A model generated the notes under the pieces. It was given only the letters and a program-made list of their open reading frames with translations. It had not been told where the DNA came from and did not search any database. 64,000 bases of DNA from Runella aurantiaca (GTDB lineage: Bacteria; Bacteroidota; Bacteroidia; Cytophagales; Spirosomataceae): contig NZ_QPIW01000019.1 in the NCBI RefSeq assembly GCF_003339505.1, positions 1 to 64,000 on the forward strand, read 5' to 3'. The translations under genes and the position numbers were made by a program. Of the stretch, positions 25,501 through 34,268 are shown piece after piece; position 1 is the stretch's first letter; each line of letters starts with the position of its first letter.

Positions 25501-27903
25501 ATGCGAAAATTATCCTTCATCAACTCATTGCCAGTGATTGTCTGCGTCTTGCTCCAAGGTCTATACGCAGCCAAAGCTCAGGCTCCCTCACCTCAAAACT
25601 ACCACGCCAACGACCGGTTTGAACAACTCGGCACTGGACTGCCCACGCCCAATACCTACCGTACCGCTTCGGGAGCGCCTGGAAAAGATTATTGGCAACA
25701 ACGCGCCGATTATGACATCAAAGTAGAATTGGACGAGGCCAACAACAAAATCATTGGCACCGAAACCATCACTTATTTCAATAATTCGCCCGACGCGCTG
25801 CCGTACGTATGGATTCAATTAGACCAAAACCTATTTGCTAAGAACTCTCCTGGCCCCGTTTCTCGCACGGGCGATTTGGGCACCCAAACCAGCATGACGA
25901 GTTTGGCAACCATTTCCGACATGAACTATTCAAATGCGGATTATGGCTACAACATCACGTCGGTACGAGATGCCAAAACTGGTAAGCCCCTCAAATACAC
26001 CATCAACCAAACCATGATGCGCATTGACCTACCGCAACCCGTGCAGTCTAAGCAGTCGTATTCTTTTGCGATGGACTGGAATTATCGGATTGTAGAATTT
26101 TCCAAAGGTGGTCGTCGTACGGGCTTTGAAGCCTTCAAAGATGGGAACAATGTCTACGAAATTGCCCAGTTTTATCCCCGTTTGTGCGTGTACGATGACG
26201 TAACGGGCTGGCAACACAAACAATATTACAGTCAGGGGGAATTTGCGCTATCATTTGGAAATTTCAAATTGGCCATCACCGTACCTGACGACCACGTGTT
26301 GGGCGCGACAGGCGAGCTTCAAAACGCCGCCCAAGTATTGACAACCAACCAATTGAAAAAATTTGAGCAGGCCAAATCTTCCGACAAAGTTGTTGTGATT
26401 GCTTCGCAAGAAGAGCGAGAGAAAGCAGAAAAAGGCAAGCCAAGCGGCAAAAAAACCTGGATTTTCAAAGCCGAGAATGTACGCGATGTGGCCTTTGCCA
26501 CTTCCCGTAAATACATCTGGGACGGTAAAATGCAGGAAGTAGCGGGCAAAAAAGTGCTTTGTATGTCGTTTTATCCCAAAGAAGGAAATCCACTTTGGGG
26601 CAAATATTCAACCGAAGTCATTGCGCATACCATCAAAACCTATTCAAAATTTTCGGTAGATTACCCCTATCCCGTCGCTATTTCCTGCCACGGTCCCGTG
26701 GGCGGAATGGAATACCCGATGATTTCGTTCAACGGCGGCCGCCCAGAAGCCGACGGAACCTATTCGGAAGCGACCAAATACGGTATGATTGGCGTAATTA
26801 TCCACGAAGTGGGCCACAACTTCTTCCCCATGATTGTCAACAACGACGAGCGCCAATGGATGTGGATGGACGAAGGGCTGAATACGTTTGTGCAATACCT
26901 GACCGAAAAAGAATGGGATAGAGATTATCCTACGCGCCGTGGTGAGCCGCAGGCCATCGTCGATTACATGAAGCAAGACCCCAAGAATCTGGTGCCCATC
27001 ATGACCATGTCCGACAACCTCATCAACGCCGGCGCAAGTGCGTATGCCAAGCCCGCTACGGCGTTGAATATTTTGCGCGAAACCGTCATGGGACGAGAAT
27101 TGTTTGATTATGCTTTTAAGGAATATAGCCGCCGTTGGGCGTTCAAATCACCTACCCCTGCCGATTTCTTCCGGACCATGGAAGATGCTTCGGGCGTAGA
27201 TTTGGATTGGTTCTGGAAAGGTTGGTTTTATGGCGTTGAACCAGTAAATCAGGATTTAGTAGAAGTAGAATGGTTTGCATTGGACACGCAAAACCCTGAA
27301 ATCTCCAAAGCCGAAGCGAAAAAGCAATCAGAAGCCAAACGCAACACCGTGGCCCGGCAGCGCGACAAAGACTACATCAAAGAATCGGTGGTAGATAAAA
27401 ATCCCGACATGAAGGATTTTTACAACAGCTACGACCCGTACAAAGTCACCGAAACCGACAAGAAAAAATACGAAACCTATCTGGCAAGCTTAACACCCGA
27501 TGAGCGTAAGTTGGTAGAATCAGGACTGAATTTTTACACGCTGAAAGTGAAAAATAAGGGCGGCTTGCCCATGCCCGTCATTGTGAAGATGCAATACGAA
27601 GACGGCAGCGACTCATTGGTGCGTTTCCCCGCCGAAATTTGGCGCCTGAACGACCAACAGATTTCAAAGGTAATTACCTCTAAGAAAAAAGTGGTACAAT
27701 GGACCTTAGACCCATATCGCGAGATTGCCGATATTGACGAGGAAGACAACAGTTTTCCGCGCCAGCCTACTGCGCCTACACGCTTCCAACTGTTTAAGAA
27801 CCCGGCTGGCGGTCGCCGAGGTGGCGGTGGTACCAATCCAATGCAAGAAGCGCAGCAAAGTCAGCCGCCGAAAGCAGGTCAGCAAGGCGGGGCCAAAAAT
27901 TAA
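25501..27903 (+). CDS. Secreted M1 family zinc metallopeptidase
   Basis: An 800-residue protein with a Sec signal peptide (about residues 1-28, ending AAKAQ). The gluzincin motif HEVGH is at residues 435-439 and the third zinc ligand Glu458 lies 19 residues later in WMDEGLN; the aminopeptidase-type motif GGMEYPM is about 30 residues upstream of HExxH. The N-terminal beta domain has IKVELDEANNKIIGTETITYFN. The C-terminal tail from about residue 765 is low-complexity, rich in Gly, Gln and Pro (GGRRGGGGTNP), which is unusual for the family and may be a surface or disordered linker. It would trim peptides in the periplasm or outside. No T9SS sorting domain is visible. Confidence 0.93.
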   Translation: MRKLSFINSLPVIVCVLLQGLYAAKAQAPSPQNYHANDRFEQLGTGLPTPNTYRTASGAPGKDYWQQRADYDIKVELDEANNKIIGTETITYFNNSPDALPYVWIQLDQNLFAKNSPGPVSRTGDLGTQTSMTSLATISDMNYSNADYGYNITSVRDAKTGKPLKYTINQTMMRIDLPQPVQSKQSYSFAMDWNYRIVEFSKGGRRTGFEAFKDGNNVYEIAQFYPRLCVYDDVTGWQHKQYYSQGEFALSFGNFKLAITVPDDHVLGATGELQNAAQVLTTNQLKKFEQAKSSDKVVVIASQEEREKAEKGKPSGKKTWIFKAENVRDVAFATSRKYIWDGKMQEVAGKKVLCMSFYPKEGNPLWGKYSTEVIAHTIKTYSKFSVDYPYPVAISCHGPVGGMEYPMISFNGGRPEADGTYSEATKYGMIGVIIHEVGHNFFPMIVNNDERQWMWMDEGLNTFVQYLTEKEWDRDYPTRRGEPQAIVDYMKQDPKNLVPIMTMSDNLINAGASAYAKPATALNILRETVMGRELFDYAFKEYSRRWAFKSPTPADFFRTMEDASGVDLDWFWKGWFYGVEPVNQDLVEVEWFALDTQNPEISKAEAKKQSEAKRNTVARQRDKDYIKESVVDKNPDMKDFYNSYDPYKVTETDKKKYETYLASLTPDERKLVESGLNFYTLKVKNKGGLPMPVIVKMQYEDGSDSLVRFPAEIWRLNDQQISKVITSKKKVVQWTLDPYREIADIDEEDNSFPRQPTAPTRFQLFKNPAGGRRGGGGTNPMQEAQQSQPPKAGQQGGAKN

Positions 27904-27911
27904 CAAACGTA

Positions 27912-27939
27912 GGGGCAGGCCTTGTGTCTGCCCTTTTTT
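27912..27939 (+). terminator. Intrinsic terminator after the M1 peptidase
   Basis: GGGCAG (27913-27918) pairs with CTGCCC (27928-27933) and a T6 run follows at 27934-27939. It lies 10 bases after the stop codon. Confidence 0.85.
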
Positions 27940-27976
27940 GTAAATTCGGTTCTGCCATTAATCACCCAACGACAAT

Positions 27977-27996
27977 CATTGATACCTTAATCAATG
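27977..27996. repeat. CATTGAT-N6-ATCAATG inverted repeat
   Basis: Perfect 7-bp arms with a 6-base spacer, in the gap between the convergent M1 peptidase and the monooxygenase-like gene. The half-site ATTGAT recurs as an inverted repeat at 29551-29571 beside the AraC gene, so both could be recognised by the same regulator. Confidence 0.35.
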
Positions 27997-28080
27997 AAGC
28001 AACATTCCGAAGCCATTTCAAGCGTTTTATAAGCAAATTCAAATACAGAAAAATGTATATTCGCTGATGCTGTATGCTTT

Positions 28081-28518
28081 CTATTTTAGCTTTCGAAATA
28101 TTTCCTGCATTGTTTGCGAATCCAGCGCATTCATGTCAATCAACTTTAATGACTTTACCATTTTGAGGGTAGATGTCTTATAATGTTGAAAATGGGGCGT
28201 TTTCAAATGTGACTCATATGCCTCCCTATTGGCGTATATTTCCAAAATTCTTATTTGCGTCGGATTGTGCTTTTGGTACATTGGAAAAATTGACAAAACA
28301 CCCGGTTCCAGTTTCACCGATGCCGCCGCTTCTGCTTTCAAAATAGCGCTGTATTCTTCAAGGTCGGCGGGAAAAATTTCAATTTCTGAAATACGTACCA
28401 TCATTTCTTTTTGTTGAGCGGAAGATTTATGATGAGAAAAAATCATACCGATTGTTAATAGAAAAACAAAGGTTGCTTTATAAACCCTGTTTTGAAATTT
28501 AGGAATGTGCATCTTCAT
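28081..28518 (-). CDS. Exported antibiotic-biosynthesis-monooxygenase (ABM) domain protein
   Basis: A 145-residue protein with an N-terminal signal peptide (hydrophobic residues about 14-26, ending SSAQQ) followed by a single ABM ferredoxin-like domain: MMVRISEIEIFPADLEEY, then EAAASVKLEPGVLSI, and IRILEIYANREAYESHLKTPHFQHY. The last motif (E-x-Y-x-x-x-x-A-x-x-x-H-x-x-x-x-H-F) is the family signature. Such small proteins act as quinol monooxygenases or heme/stress-related enzymes; most lack a signal peptide, so export is a notable feature. It lies 57 bases after the metallo-hydrolase gene on the same strand. Confidence 0.85.
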   Translation of the reverse strand: MKMHIPKFQNRVYKATFVFLLTIGMIFSHHKSSAQQKEMMVRISEIEIFPADLEEYSAILKAEAAASVKLEPGVLSIFPMYQKHNPTQIRILEIYANREAYESHLKTPHFQHYKTSTLKMVKSLKLIDMNALDSQTMQEIFRKLK

Positions 28519-28575
28519 TCTCTTTTGTTTTTACGTTTGTATTTATATTCAATTTTGATGGCCTCCGAATAAAGT

Positions 28576-29463
28576 CTATTTGCTTTTCAGCTTTTTTAAT
28601 TCATAAGGCTCTCCCGGAGCCAATATAACGATGCGTCCGGGATTGATGATGCGTGTTTTTAATTTTTCGGGGTCGCCATTGAAGGGAGCAAAATCAGGTG
28701 CGTCTACCGTTCCCCAATGCGAAAGTAAAAGCGGAGTATTGGGATACGCATTGGCAATCTCTACCGCTCCTGCTAAGGTAAAATGCCATTCACTGTCCGA
28801 AAAATCAAATAAAATGGCATCCGGTGGGGTCATTGTCAAATGTTCGGGCATTAGTTTTGAATCGCCCTGCGCCCAAATCGTACCCTCCGGGGTGGTAATC
28901 AAAAAACCGGTACAGTCTTCTTTTTTGAAAAAACGATTGGCCGCTCCCTTGTATGCATTTTGCCATTGATGGTCAGCAGGAGATAGTTTTACGGATACGT
29001 TTTTCCCTACTTTAAAGATGTCACCAATACCATGACCGAACGAATTCCAGCCTAAATTCTTCATCAATGAATCGACATACACGGTCGAATGAAATTCTTT
29101 GGTATGCGGTGCCAGGTCTTTGTTGGTCGGTATACTGAAATGGTCGTTGTCACTGTGGGTTATCAATACAGCATCCAAATGCGGTACATCTTTGGGAGCA
29201 ATGGGATAATCAATCAATACCGGCATATCAAAATCTTTTAAGAGCGGATCAACCATTAGTGTTGTTCCATGACTGTTGATCAAAAATCCCGCGTTTCCTG
29301 TCCATCGGACGATGGTTTTGTCCGTTTTTTCAAAGGCTTCTTTGCCAAACGGCTGTGTTTTCGGGGCTTTGGCTTGGTATTTTTTGGAAGCTGTCGGCGT
29401 TTGTGCGCCGGCAAAAAGGAATGATACCATTAATGCAATTACTGCCGGTATTTTCGTTTTCAT
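28576..29463 (-). CDS. Exported MBL-fold metallo-hydrolase (UlaG-like)
   Basis: A 295-residue beta-lactamase-fold hydrolase with a signal peptide (MKTKIPAVIALMVSFLFAGA). The fold's start is TIVRWTGNAGFLINSHGTTLMVDP, the metal motif reads HSDNDHF (about residues 134-140, the HxHxDH motif with Asn in place of the second His-type spacer) and further ligands are in SPADHQWQ, AQGDSKLM and LSHWGTVDAPDF. It resembles the UlaG/RomA branch of lactonases and phosphodiesterases. Divergent from an AraC regulator gene and upstream of the ABM gene, forming a likely co-regulated pair of periplasmic enzymes. The substrate is unknown. Confidence 0.85.
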   Translation of the reverse strand: MKTKIPAVIALMVSFLFAGAQTPTASKKYQAKAPKTQPFGKEAFEKTDKTIVRWTGNAGFLINSHGTTLMVDPLLKDFDMPVLIDYPIAPKDVPHLDAVLITHSDNDHFSIPTNKDLAPHTKEFHSTVYVDSLMKNLGWNSFGHGIGDIFKVGKNVSVKLSPADHQWQNAYKGAANRFFKKEDCTGFLITTPEGTIWAQGDSKLMPEHLTMTPPDAILFDFSDSEWHFTLAGAVEIANAYPNTPLLLSHWGTVDAPDFAPFNGDPEKLKTRIINPGRIVILAPGEPYELKKLKSK

Positions 29464-29533
29464 GTAAAATGTTTATGAGTTAATTTTGTTATTCAATTGT
29501 TTTGCAAGGGCTTATGCTGTTTTTAGCAATGCA

Positions 29534-29571
29534 AAGGTCACGCTATTTTTATTGATGTTACTTATATCAAT
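29534..29571 (-). promoter_or_regulatory. Predicted promoter and operator between the MBL gene and the AraC gene
   Basis: On the minus strand GACCTTTG (29541-29534) is a near-match to TAnnTTTG. Just upstream, ATTGAT-N9-ATCAAT (29551-29571) is an inverted repeat positioned where a regulator of the divergent AraC gene could bind. The remaining sequence of the 243-base gap shows nothing more. Confidence 0.35.
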
Positions 29572-29706
29572 TACGGTATCTCTTACCATTATTACCGATT
29601 AGCTTTCGGGCCTAAAAAGTCCTGACTTTTTTGCATTAGTTTTGAATGGCATACCTACTGTCTATCCCCGGTTTTGTTGATAAATACTTAGGTGATAAAG
29701 CTAAAA

Positions 29707-30612
29707 ATGATGAAAAAAATAGAAAGATTAGAAACGGTTACTCAGTTCAACACTCGTAGAGGACAAGAGACATTACACCCGCTGGTCAGTGTTTTAGACC
29801 AATCAAAATCCACCCCTTTTCTCTCCAAAAAGTATATTTCAGCCCTGTACATTGTTTTTTTAAAAGATTTGAAATGCGAAGATTTTAAGTACGGCCGTAA
29901 TCACTATGACTATCAGGATGAAACATTGCTTTTCATCGCACCGGGACAGGTTTTCGGCATCAGTACACCCGAAGAAAAAATGGTGCAGCCCACCGGATGG
30001 GCGCTGGTATTTCATCCGGATTTTATTCATGGAACTGCTTTGGGCAAACATATTCATGATTATGGCTTTTTCTCTTACGAAGCCAATGAGGCATTGCACA
30101 TATCGAAGCGGGAAAAACAAGTGGTACTGGAATGTTTTCAGAAAATTCAGGATGAATTGGAACGGGGCATCGACAAGCACAGCAAAATATTGATTGTAAA
30201 CAATATAGAATTGCTTCTGAACTATTGTCTCCGCTTTTATGACCGCCAGTTTATTACCCGAGAGACCCTCAATAAAGATATTTTGGTAAGATTTGAAGGT
30301 TTGCTTAACGATTATTTTCAGTCAGGCAGCTCGCAACCGGAAGGTTTGCCAACGGTGGCCTATTGTGCCGAAAAACTGCATTTATCCGCCAATTATTTCG
30401 GAGATTTAGTAAAAAAAGAAACAGGAAAAACTGCCCAAGAGTATATTCAGGCCAAAGTGATTGACTTGTCAAAAGAGAAGATTTTTGACCAAAGCAAAAG
30501 CATCAGCGAAATAGCCTATGAAATGGGTTTCAAATATCCCTCACACTTTACGAGATTGTTTAAACTGCGGGTGGGTGTGTCGCCAAATGAGTACAGACAA
30601 AGGATGAATTAG
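29707..30612 (+). CDS. AraC family transcriptional regulator
   Basis: A 301-residue regulator. The N-terminal two-thirds form a cupin-like sensing domain (DYQDETLLFIAPGQVFGIST, ALVFHPDFI). The C-terminal 100 residues carry two helix-turn-helix motifs: VAYCAEKLHLSANYFGDLVKKETGKT and SISEIAYEMGFKYPSHFTRLFKLRVGVSPNEYR, the latter the standard AraC signature. Starts at 29707 and 29710 are adjacent ATGs; the GTG at 29692 is less likely. Divergent from the MBL-ABM pair, which is its probable target. Confidence 0.92.
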   Translation: MMKKIERLETVTQFNTRRGQETLHPLVSVLDQSKSTPFLSKKYISALYIVFLKDLKCEDFKYGRNHYDYQDETLLFIAPGQVFGISTPEEKMVQPTGWALVFHPDFIHGTALGKHIHDYGFFSYEANEALHISKREKQVVLECFQKIQDELERGIDKHSKILIVNNIELLLNYCLRFYDRQFITRETLNKDILVRFEGLLNDYFQSGSSQPEGLPTVAYCAEKLHLSANYFGDLVKKETGKTAQEYIQAKVIDLSKEKIFDQSKSISEIAYEMGFKYPSHFTRLFKLRVGVSPNEYRQRMN

Positions 30613-30671
30613 CGCAGAAAGATGATTTCCGTTAAGATGCTATTACCAAATGGCAAACTAAATCTCGCTCT

Positions 30672-31331
30672 GTGAATGATTTTTTCCGTTATTACCGACG
30701 ATATCAGAAACTGACATTCATAAATCGTCCTTCCTCATTGCTCTCCATGCCTTCCAGAATCGCTTATCGTTTTTACCCTTCATTGCTCAATACCTATTCC
30801 CGGTTTTTGCAGGGCAAACTCAGTGAGCAGGAGCTGTTGGACCGTATCAATCGCGTACCGATTCCGTCCACAGAAGCCCAAATGCGCGGCGTATCGTTTG
30901 AAGATGCCGTTCTGAAAGGCATCGGTGAAGACCAGTTTGATTTCAACATTCTCCAAACTGTTCGCCTACGGCTACCCAAACCCATTGTCAAAACACAAGT
31001 GTATTGCCAATACCAAATCGACGATGCGTTGATTTACGGATTTGTGGACGTTTTGGGGCGCAAAGAGGCCGTTGACATCAAAACCACTTCTCACTACGAA
31101 CCCGACCGTTTTCTACAAGACCACCAACATTTTTATTTGCCTGCCCTGTACAATTGGGGCATTCGTAAAATGCGCTATTTGATTACTGATTTTGAGCAGG
31201 TTTACGAAGAAATATACGACAGCGAAAGCGATTTTTCAGGGCAGTTGGAAGAAGTCTATTCGTTTAAAATGTTTTTGGATGAACATCGAGAATTGATTAC
31301 CAATGCAAAAATCTTCCCTAAAAAGCCTTAA
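30672..31331 (+). CDS. PD-(D/E)XK-like nuclease-fold protein, uncharacterised
   Basis: A 219-residue cytoplasmic protein with a GTG start. I recognise no named family, but the order of motifs resembles the RecB/Cas4-type nuclease core: Glu77 in GVSFED, Asp126 in YGFVDVLGR, Asp135-Ile-Lys137 in EAVDIKTT, and a following QxxY (Gln152, Tyr155) in DHQHFYLPAL. D-x8-D-x-K followed by Q..Y is the classical arrangement. A DNA-processing role is inference. It stands between the AraC gene and argH, with no obvious operon partner. An ATG at 30747 is an alternative start but would remove an aromatic/basic N-terminus (FFRYYRRYQK). Confidence 0.7.
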   Translation: MNDFFRYYRRYQKLTFINRPSSLLSMPSRIAYRFYPSLLNTYSRFLQGKLSEQELLDRINRVPIPSTEAQMRGVSFEDAVLKGIGEDQFDFNILQTVRLRLPKPIVKTQVYCQYQIDDALIYGFVDVLGRKEAVDIKTTSHYEPDRFLQDHQHFYLPALYNWGIRKMRYLITDFEQVYEEIYDSESDFSGQLEEVYSFKMFLDEHRELITNAKIFPKKP

Positions 31332-31476
31332 TTTGTCCTTTCAAAGGCCGCATTACCTTTAAATTCATTCAATTGAGATGAAAACATTCTGTACATTCTG
31401 CATTGGAATGGCGTGTGCGGTAGCCATTTTTGCACAAAATAAATCTTCCAAAGACACGATTACCCGAGCGGTTCCT

Positions 31477-32811
31477 ATGAAACTCTGGCAAAAAGAAACG
31501 ACTTCTATCTCCGAAAAAATTGAGAAATTCACCGTCGGGCGCGACCGTGAAATGGATTTATACTTAGCCCCGTATGATGTCTTGGGCAATATCGCCCACG
31601 CCAAAATGCTCGAAAGCGTAGGCTTGCTAAAAAGAGACGAACTGACTGCATTGGAAGCCGAATTGAAAATTATTTATCTGGAAATTCTGCAAGGAAAATT
31701 CCAAATCGAAGACGGCGTCGAAGATGTACACTCGCAGGTAGAATTGATGCTGACCCGCAAACTCGGGGACGTCGGCAAGAAAATCCACAGCGGACGCTCA
31801 CGCAATGACCAAGTGCTGGTAGACATGAAGCTGTTTACCCGGAGTCGTTTGGAAGAAGTCGCTTTGGCCTCCCGAAAACTGTTTGACTTACTCGTTAAAC
31901 GTTCCAACCAACACAAAAACGACCTGTTGCCCGGCTATACGCACTTACAAATCGCGATGCCATCCTCCTTTGGCTTGTGGTTTGGAGCCTACGGCGAAGC
32001 CTTGGTCGACGACATGGCCATGATTCAAACGGCCTATAAACTTTCCAACAAAAACCCACTCGGCTCAGGTGCAGGGTATGGCTCTTCTTTTCCGTTGAAC
32101 CGCACCATGACGACCGAATTGTTGGGTTTTGAGGCGTTGCATTACAACGTCGTGTACGCCCAAATGTCACGCGGGAAGACCGAACAAACGGCGCTGACGG
32201 CGATTGCCGCCCTTTCGTCCACCATTTCACGCATGGCAATGGATGTTTGTTTATACAACAGCCAAAATTTTGCCTTCGTCACTTTACCCGACGACCTCAC
32301 CACGGGCAGTAGCATCATGCCACACAAGAAAAACCCCGACGTGGCCGAACTTTTACGCGCTAAAACCAATCGTCTGAAAGCCCTTCCGACCGAAATCACG
32401 ATGGTAATGAGCAATTTACCGTCTGGCTACCACCGCGATATGCAGTTACTGAAAGAACTGCTGATGCCCGCATTTGATGAAATACTGGATTGTCTGGACA
32501 TTGCTCACTTCATGCTTGAACACCTTGAAGTAAAGCCCGATTTATTGGTTGACAAAAAATACGATTTGCTGTTTAGTGTAGAGCGCGTCAATGAACTAGT
32601 AGTTCAGGGAGTACCTTTCCGCGATGCGTATCGCCAAGTGGGGAAAGAAATCAACGAAGGCACTTACCAGGCCTCACGCACCCTCAATCACACACATGAA
32701 GGCAGCATCGGCAACCTTTGCAACGACCAAATCACGGAGTTGATGAACGCTGAAATGGCGCGATTTAAGTTTGAGAAGGTACATACGGCAGTTGAAAATT
32801 TATTGAAATAA
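31477..32811 (+). CDS. argH: Argininosuccinate lyase
   Basis: A 444-residue enzyme of the fumarase/aspartase superfamily that splits argininosuccinate into arginine and fumarate. The conserved blocks are present: HSGRSRNDQV with the catalytic-site residues (about 107-116), PGYTHLQIAMP with the general-base His/Thr pair (about 148-158), and the signature GSSIMPHKKNPDV with the catalytic Ser (about 271-283). The ATG at 31477 starts the normal family N-terminus MKLWQKE. The reading frame is open upstream to an ATG at 31378 that would add 33 residues (MKTFCTFCIGMACAVAIFAQ...), which look like a Sec signal peptide and do not belong on a cytoplasmic enzyme; that start is treated as unlikely but is discussed as a finding. 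Confidence 0.94.
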   Translation: MKLWQKETTSISEKIEKFTVGRDREMDLYLAPYDVLGNIAHAKMLESVGLLKRDELTALEAELKIIYLEILQGKFQIEDGVEDVHSQVELMLTRKLGDVGKKIHSGRSRNDQVLVDMKLFTRSRLEEVALASRKLFDLLVKRSNQHKNDLLPGYTHLQIAMPSSFGLWFGAYGEALVDDMAMIQTAYKLSNKNPLGSGAGYGSSFPLNRTMTTELLGFEALHYNVVYAQMSRGKTEQTALTAIAALSSTISRMAMDVCLYNSQNFAFVTLPDDLTTGSSIMPHKKNPDVAELLRAKTNRLKALPTEITMVMSNLPSGYHRDMQLLKELLMPAFDEILDCLDIAHFMLEHLEVKPDLLVDKKYDLLFSVERVNELVVQGVPFRDAYRQVGKEINEGTYQASRTLNHTHEGSIGNLCNDQITELMNAEMARFKFEKVHTAVENLLK

Positions 32812-32817
32812 GAGATT

Positions 32818-32858
32818 AACCACAGAGGCACGGAGCTGTTCTCTATGTCTCTGTGGTT
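32818..32858. repeat. Palindromic element of the AACCACAGAG family between convergent genes
   Basis: AACCACAGAG (32818-32827) pairs with CTCTGTGGTT (32849-32858); the inner bases (GCACGGAG against CTCTATGT) pair partly. Placed between the ends of argH and the synthetase-like gene, it probably serves as a bidirectional terminator. Related elements occur at 5654-5714, 57913-57942 and 58033-58061. Confidence 0.75.
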
Positions 32859-32865
32859 GACTATT

Positions 32866-33780
32866 TCAAAGGCCCAGCAACTTAAACAATAACTCTATTC
32901 CGATACCGCTTGTCAGCATACGTTCCTTTCGGTTGTTGGCTAATTTTTGCGACCAATCTACCAATCCACCATCGGCAATTTCGAATTCTTTCTGGCGAAT
33001 AGTTACGAAAGTTTTGAACTGAATAACTTGGTAATAAGGCTGTTCTACCTCTTCTATCTCAAAGGTAATATCCTTTGTTTCAGTCATAATGGCATCACAC
33101 AAAGGTGAAAAATCAAGATTTTCTTTACAGGTAGACTTCAATACGACCTTTATTGATTCAATGCCAGAAAAGCTTTTTAAGTAATCGGTCGTAAAACGAA
33201 TATGCTCTATCAAATGTCGTTTTTCAAAAAGTAAACTTCCTTTGTCTTTCCCCGCCGTTACAAGGCAGAAAATCTTAAAATGAGGAAGAAAAGGAGATGG
33301 CATGTAAGGCGTGCGGAGGTGTCGATGCACGGTGCAAAGATGAATATCGGTTGAATCAAATTGTGTTTTTTTACGACGGCTTACCGCTTCCAGCGCAAGC
33401 AGATTCGTGGCATCGGCTACGACTTCCGTACTTCTTAAAGCCGATAAAATTTTGTTCTGATTGACCGTTGCTACCACAGCGCACGAACCCAACGGACTCA
33501 CGGGAGACAGTTCGAGTGGTGTAAACCCAATAGCTTGCGCTCTTTGCAGAAGGTTCAACTCAAAAGTTAAAAATGAGACAAAATCAACATCAGAGGGTTT
33601 GACAAATCTGTTGTCAGCATAACTTCTGAACAAATCTCCCGCAGTCATTCGCTCGGTTTTTCGGCGCATTACTTCCATCAACAACGAATTGAGGTCTGAA
33701 GAAGGCAACGCCGTAAGCAAGTACAGCAAATCAGCAGTATCAGTCTCTTTATGAATCCGTTCAATGATTTTTTTACTCAT
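32866..33780 (-). CDS. Class II aminoacyl-tRNA-synthetase-like protein, uncharacterised
   Basis: A 304-residue protein I cannot assign to a named family. Its motif order resembles the catalytic core of HisRS/HisZ: EVVADATNLLALEAVSRR (119-136) where HisRS has its RPEGT...R segment; HLCTVHRHLRTP...HFKIF (147-171) resembling motif 2 (fRxE...F); IADGGLVDWSQKL (268-280) like the GGRYD segment; and SGIGIELLFKLL (291-302) like motif 3 (G-x-G-x-E). Motif 3 has Glu-Leu where synthetases have Glu-Arg, so ATP binding may be altered. It lacks an anticodon-binding domain. It starts 11 bases after recX on the same strand, suggesting co-transcription. Possible roles include tRNA-like ligation, a regulatory subunit or a moonlighting paralogue; all are inference. 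Confidence 0.6.
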   Translation of the reverse strand: MSKKIIERIHKETDTADLLYLLTALPSSDLNSLLMEVMRRKTERMTAGDLFRSYADNRFVKPSDVDFVSFLTFELNLLQRAQAIGFTPLELSPVSPLGSCAVVATVNQNKILSALRSTEVVADATNLLALEAVSRRKKTQFDSTDIHLCTVHRHLRTPYMPSPFLPHFKIFCLVTAGKDKGSLLFEKRHLIEHIRFTTDYLKSFSGIESIKVVLKSTCKENLDFSPLCDAIMTETKDITFEIEEVEQPYYQVIQFKTFVTIRQKEFEIADGGLVDWSQKLANNRKERMLTSGIGIELLFKLLGL

Positions 33781-33791
33781 AATTCATCTGG

Positions 33792-34268
33792 TTATTCTTC
33801 TTGCTCTTCTTCAACGCCCATGGTTTTCAGCAATTCCCACACAATATCACTTTCAAAACCCCGACTCAGAGCAAAACGCACCAATTTTTGCTTAATGGCC
33901 AAGGGTTCTCCTTTTAAGCCTTTCGCTTTTTTTTCCAGCAAATCTCGCAGTACCGCCTCATAATCATCGCCGTCTATTTCGCCTAAACCCTTTTGAATCA
34001 AATCATTTGGCAAGCCTTTTATCTTCATCTCCTGCCTGATTTTGAGGCGTCCCCATCGCTTTACCCGAAACTTACCTCCCGCAAACGCTCGCGCAAAACG
34101 CTCCTCATTTAGGTAATTTTGCGCTTTCAGCTCCTCCAGCACCCACGCGGTTTCTTCCTCCGAAAGCTCCCAATCGTTTAAACGTTGTCGGGTTTCTTTC
34201 ACGGTTCGTTCCTGATATGCGCAAAAAGAAGCCGCTTTTAATAACGCGAATTTTTGACGGTCAGTCAT
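33792..34268 (-). CDS. recX: Regulatory protein RecX
   Basis: A 158-residue helical protein that modulates RecA filaments. Three RecX repeats are visible: ALLKAASFCAYQERTVKETRQRL (about 8-30) with the usual L..R..S..EL pattern, LEELKAQNYLNEERFARAFAGGK (about 45-67), and the third around LVRFALSRGFESDIVWELLK. The C-terminus is acidic (GVEEEQEE). No recA is adjacent. The synthetase-like gene follows immediately. Confidence 0.9.
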   Translation of the reverse strand: MTDRQKFALLKAASFCAYQERTVKETRQRLNDWELSEEETAWVLEELKAQNYLNEERFARAFAGGKFRVKRWGRLKIRQEMKIKGLPNDLIQKGLGEIDGDDYEAVLRDLLEKKAKGLKGEPLAIKQKLVRFALSRGFESDIVWELLKTMGVEEEQEE

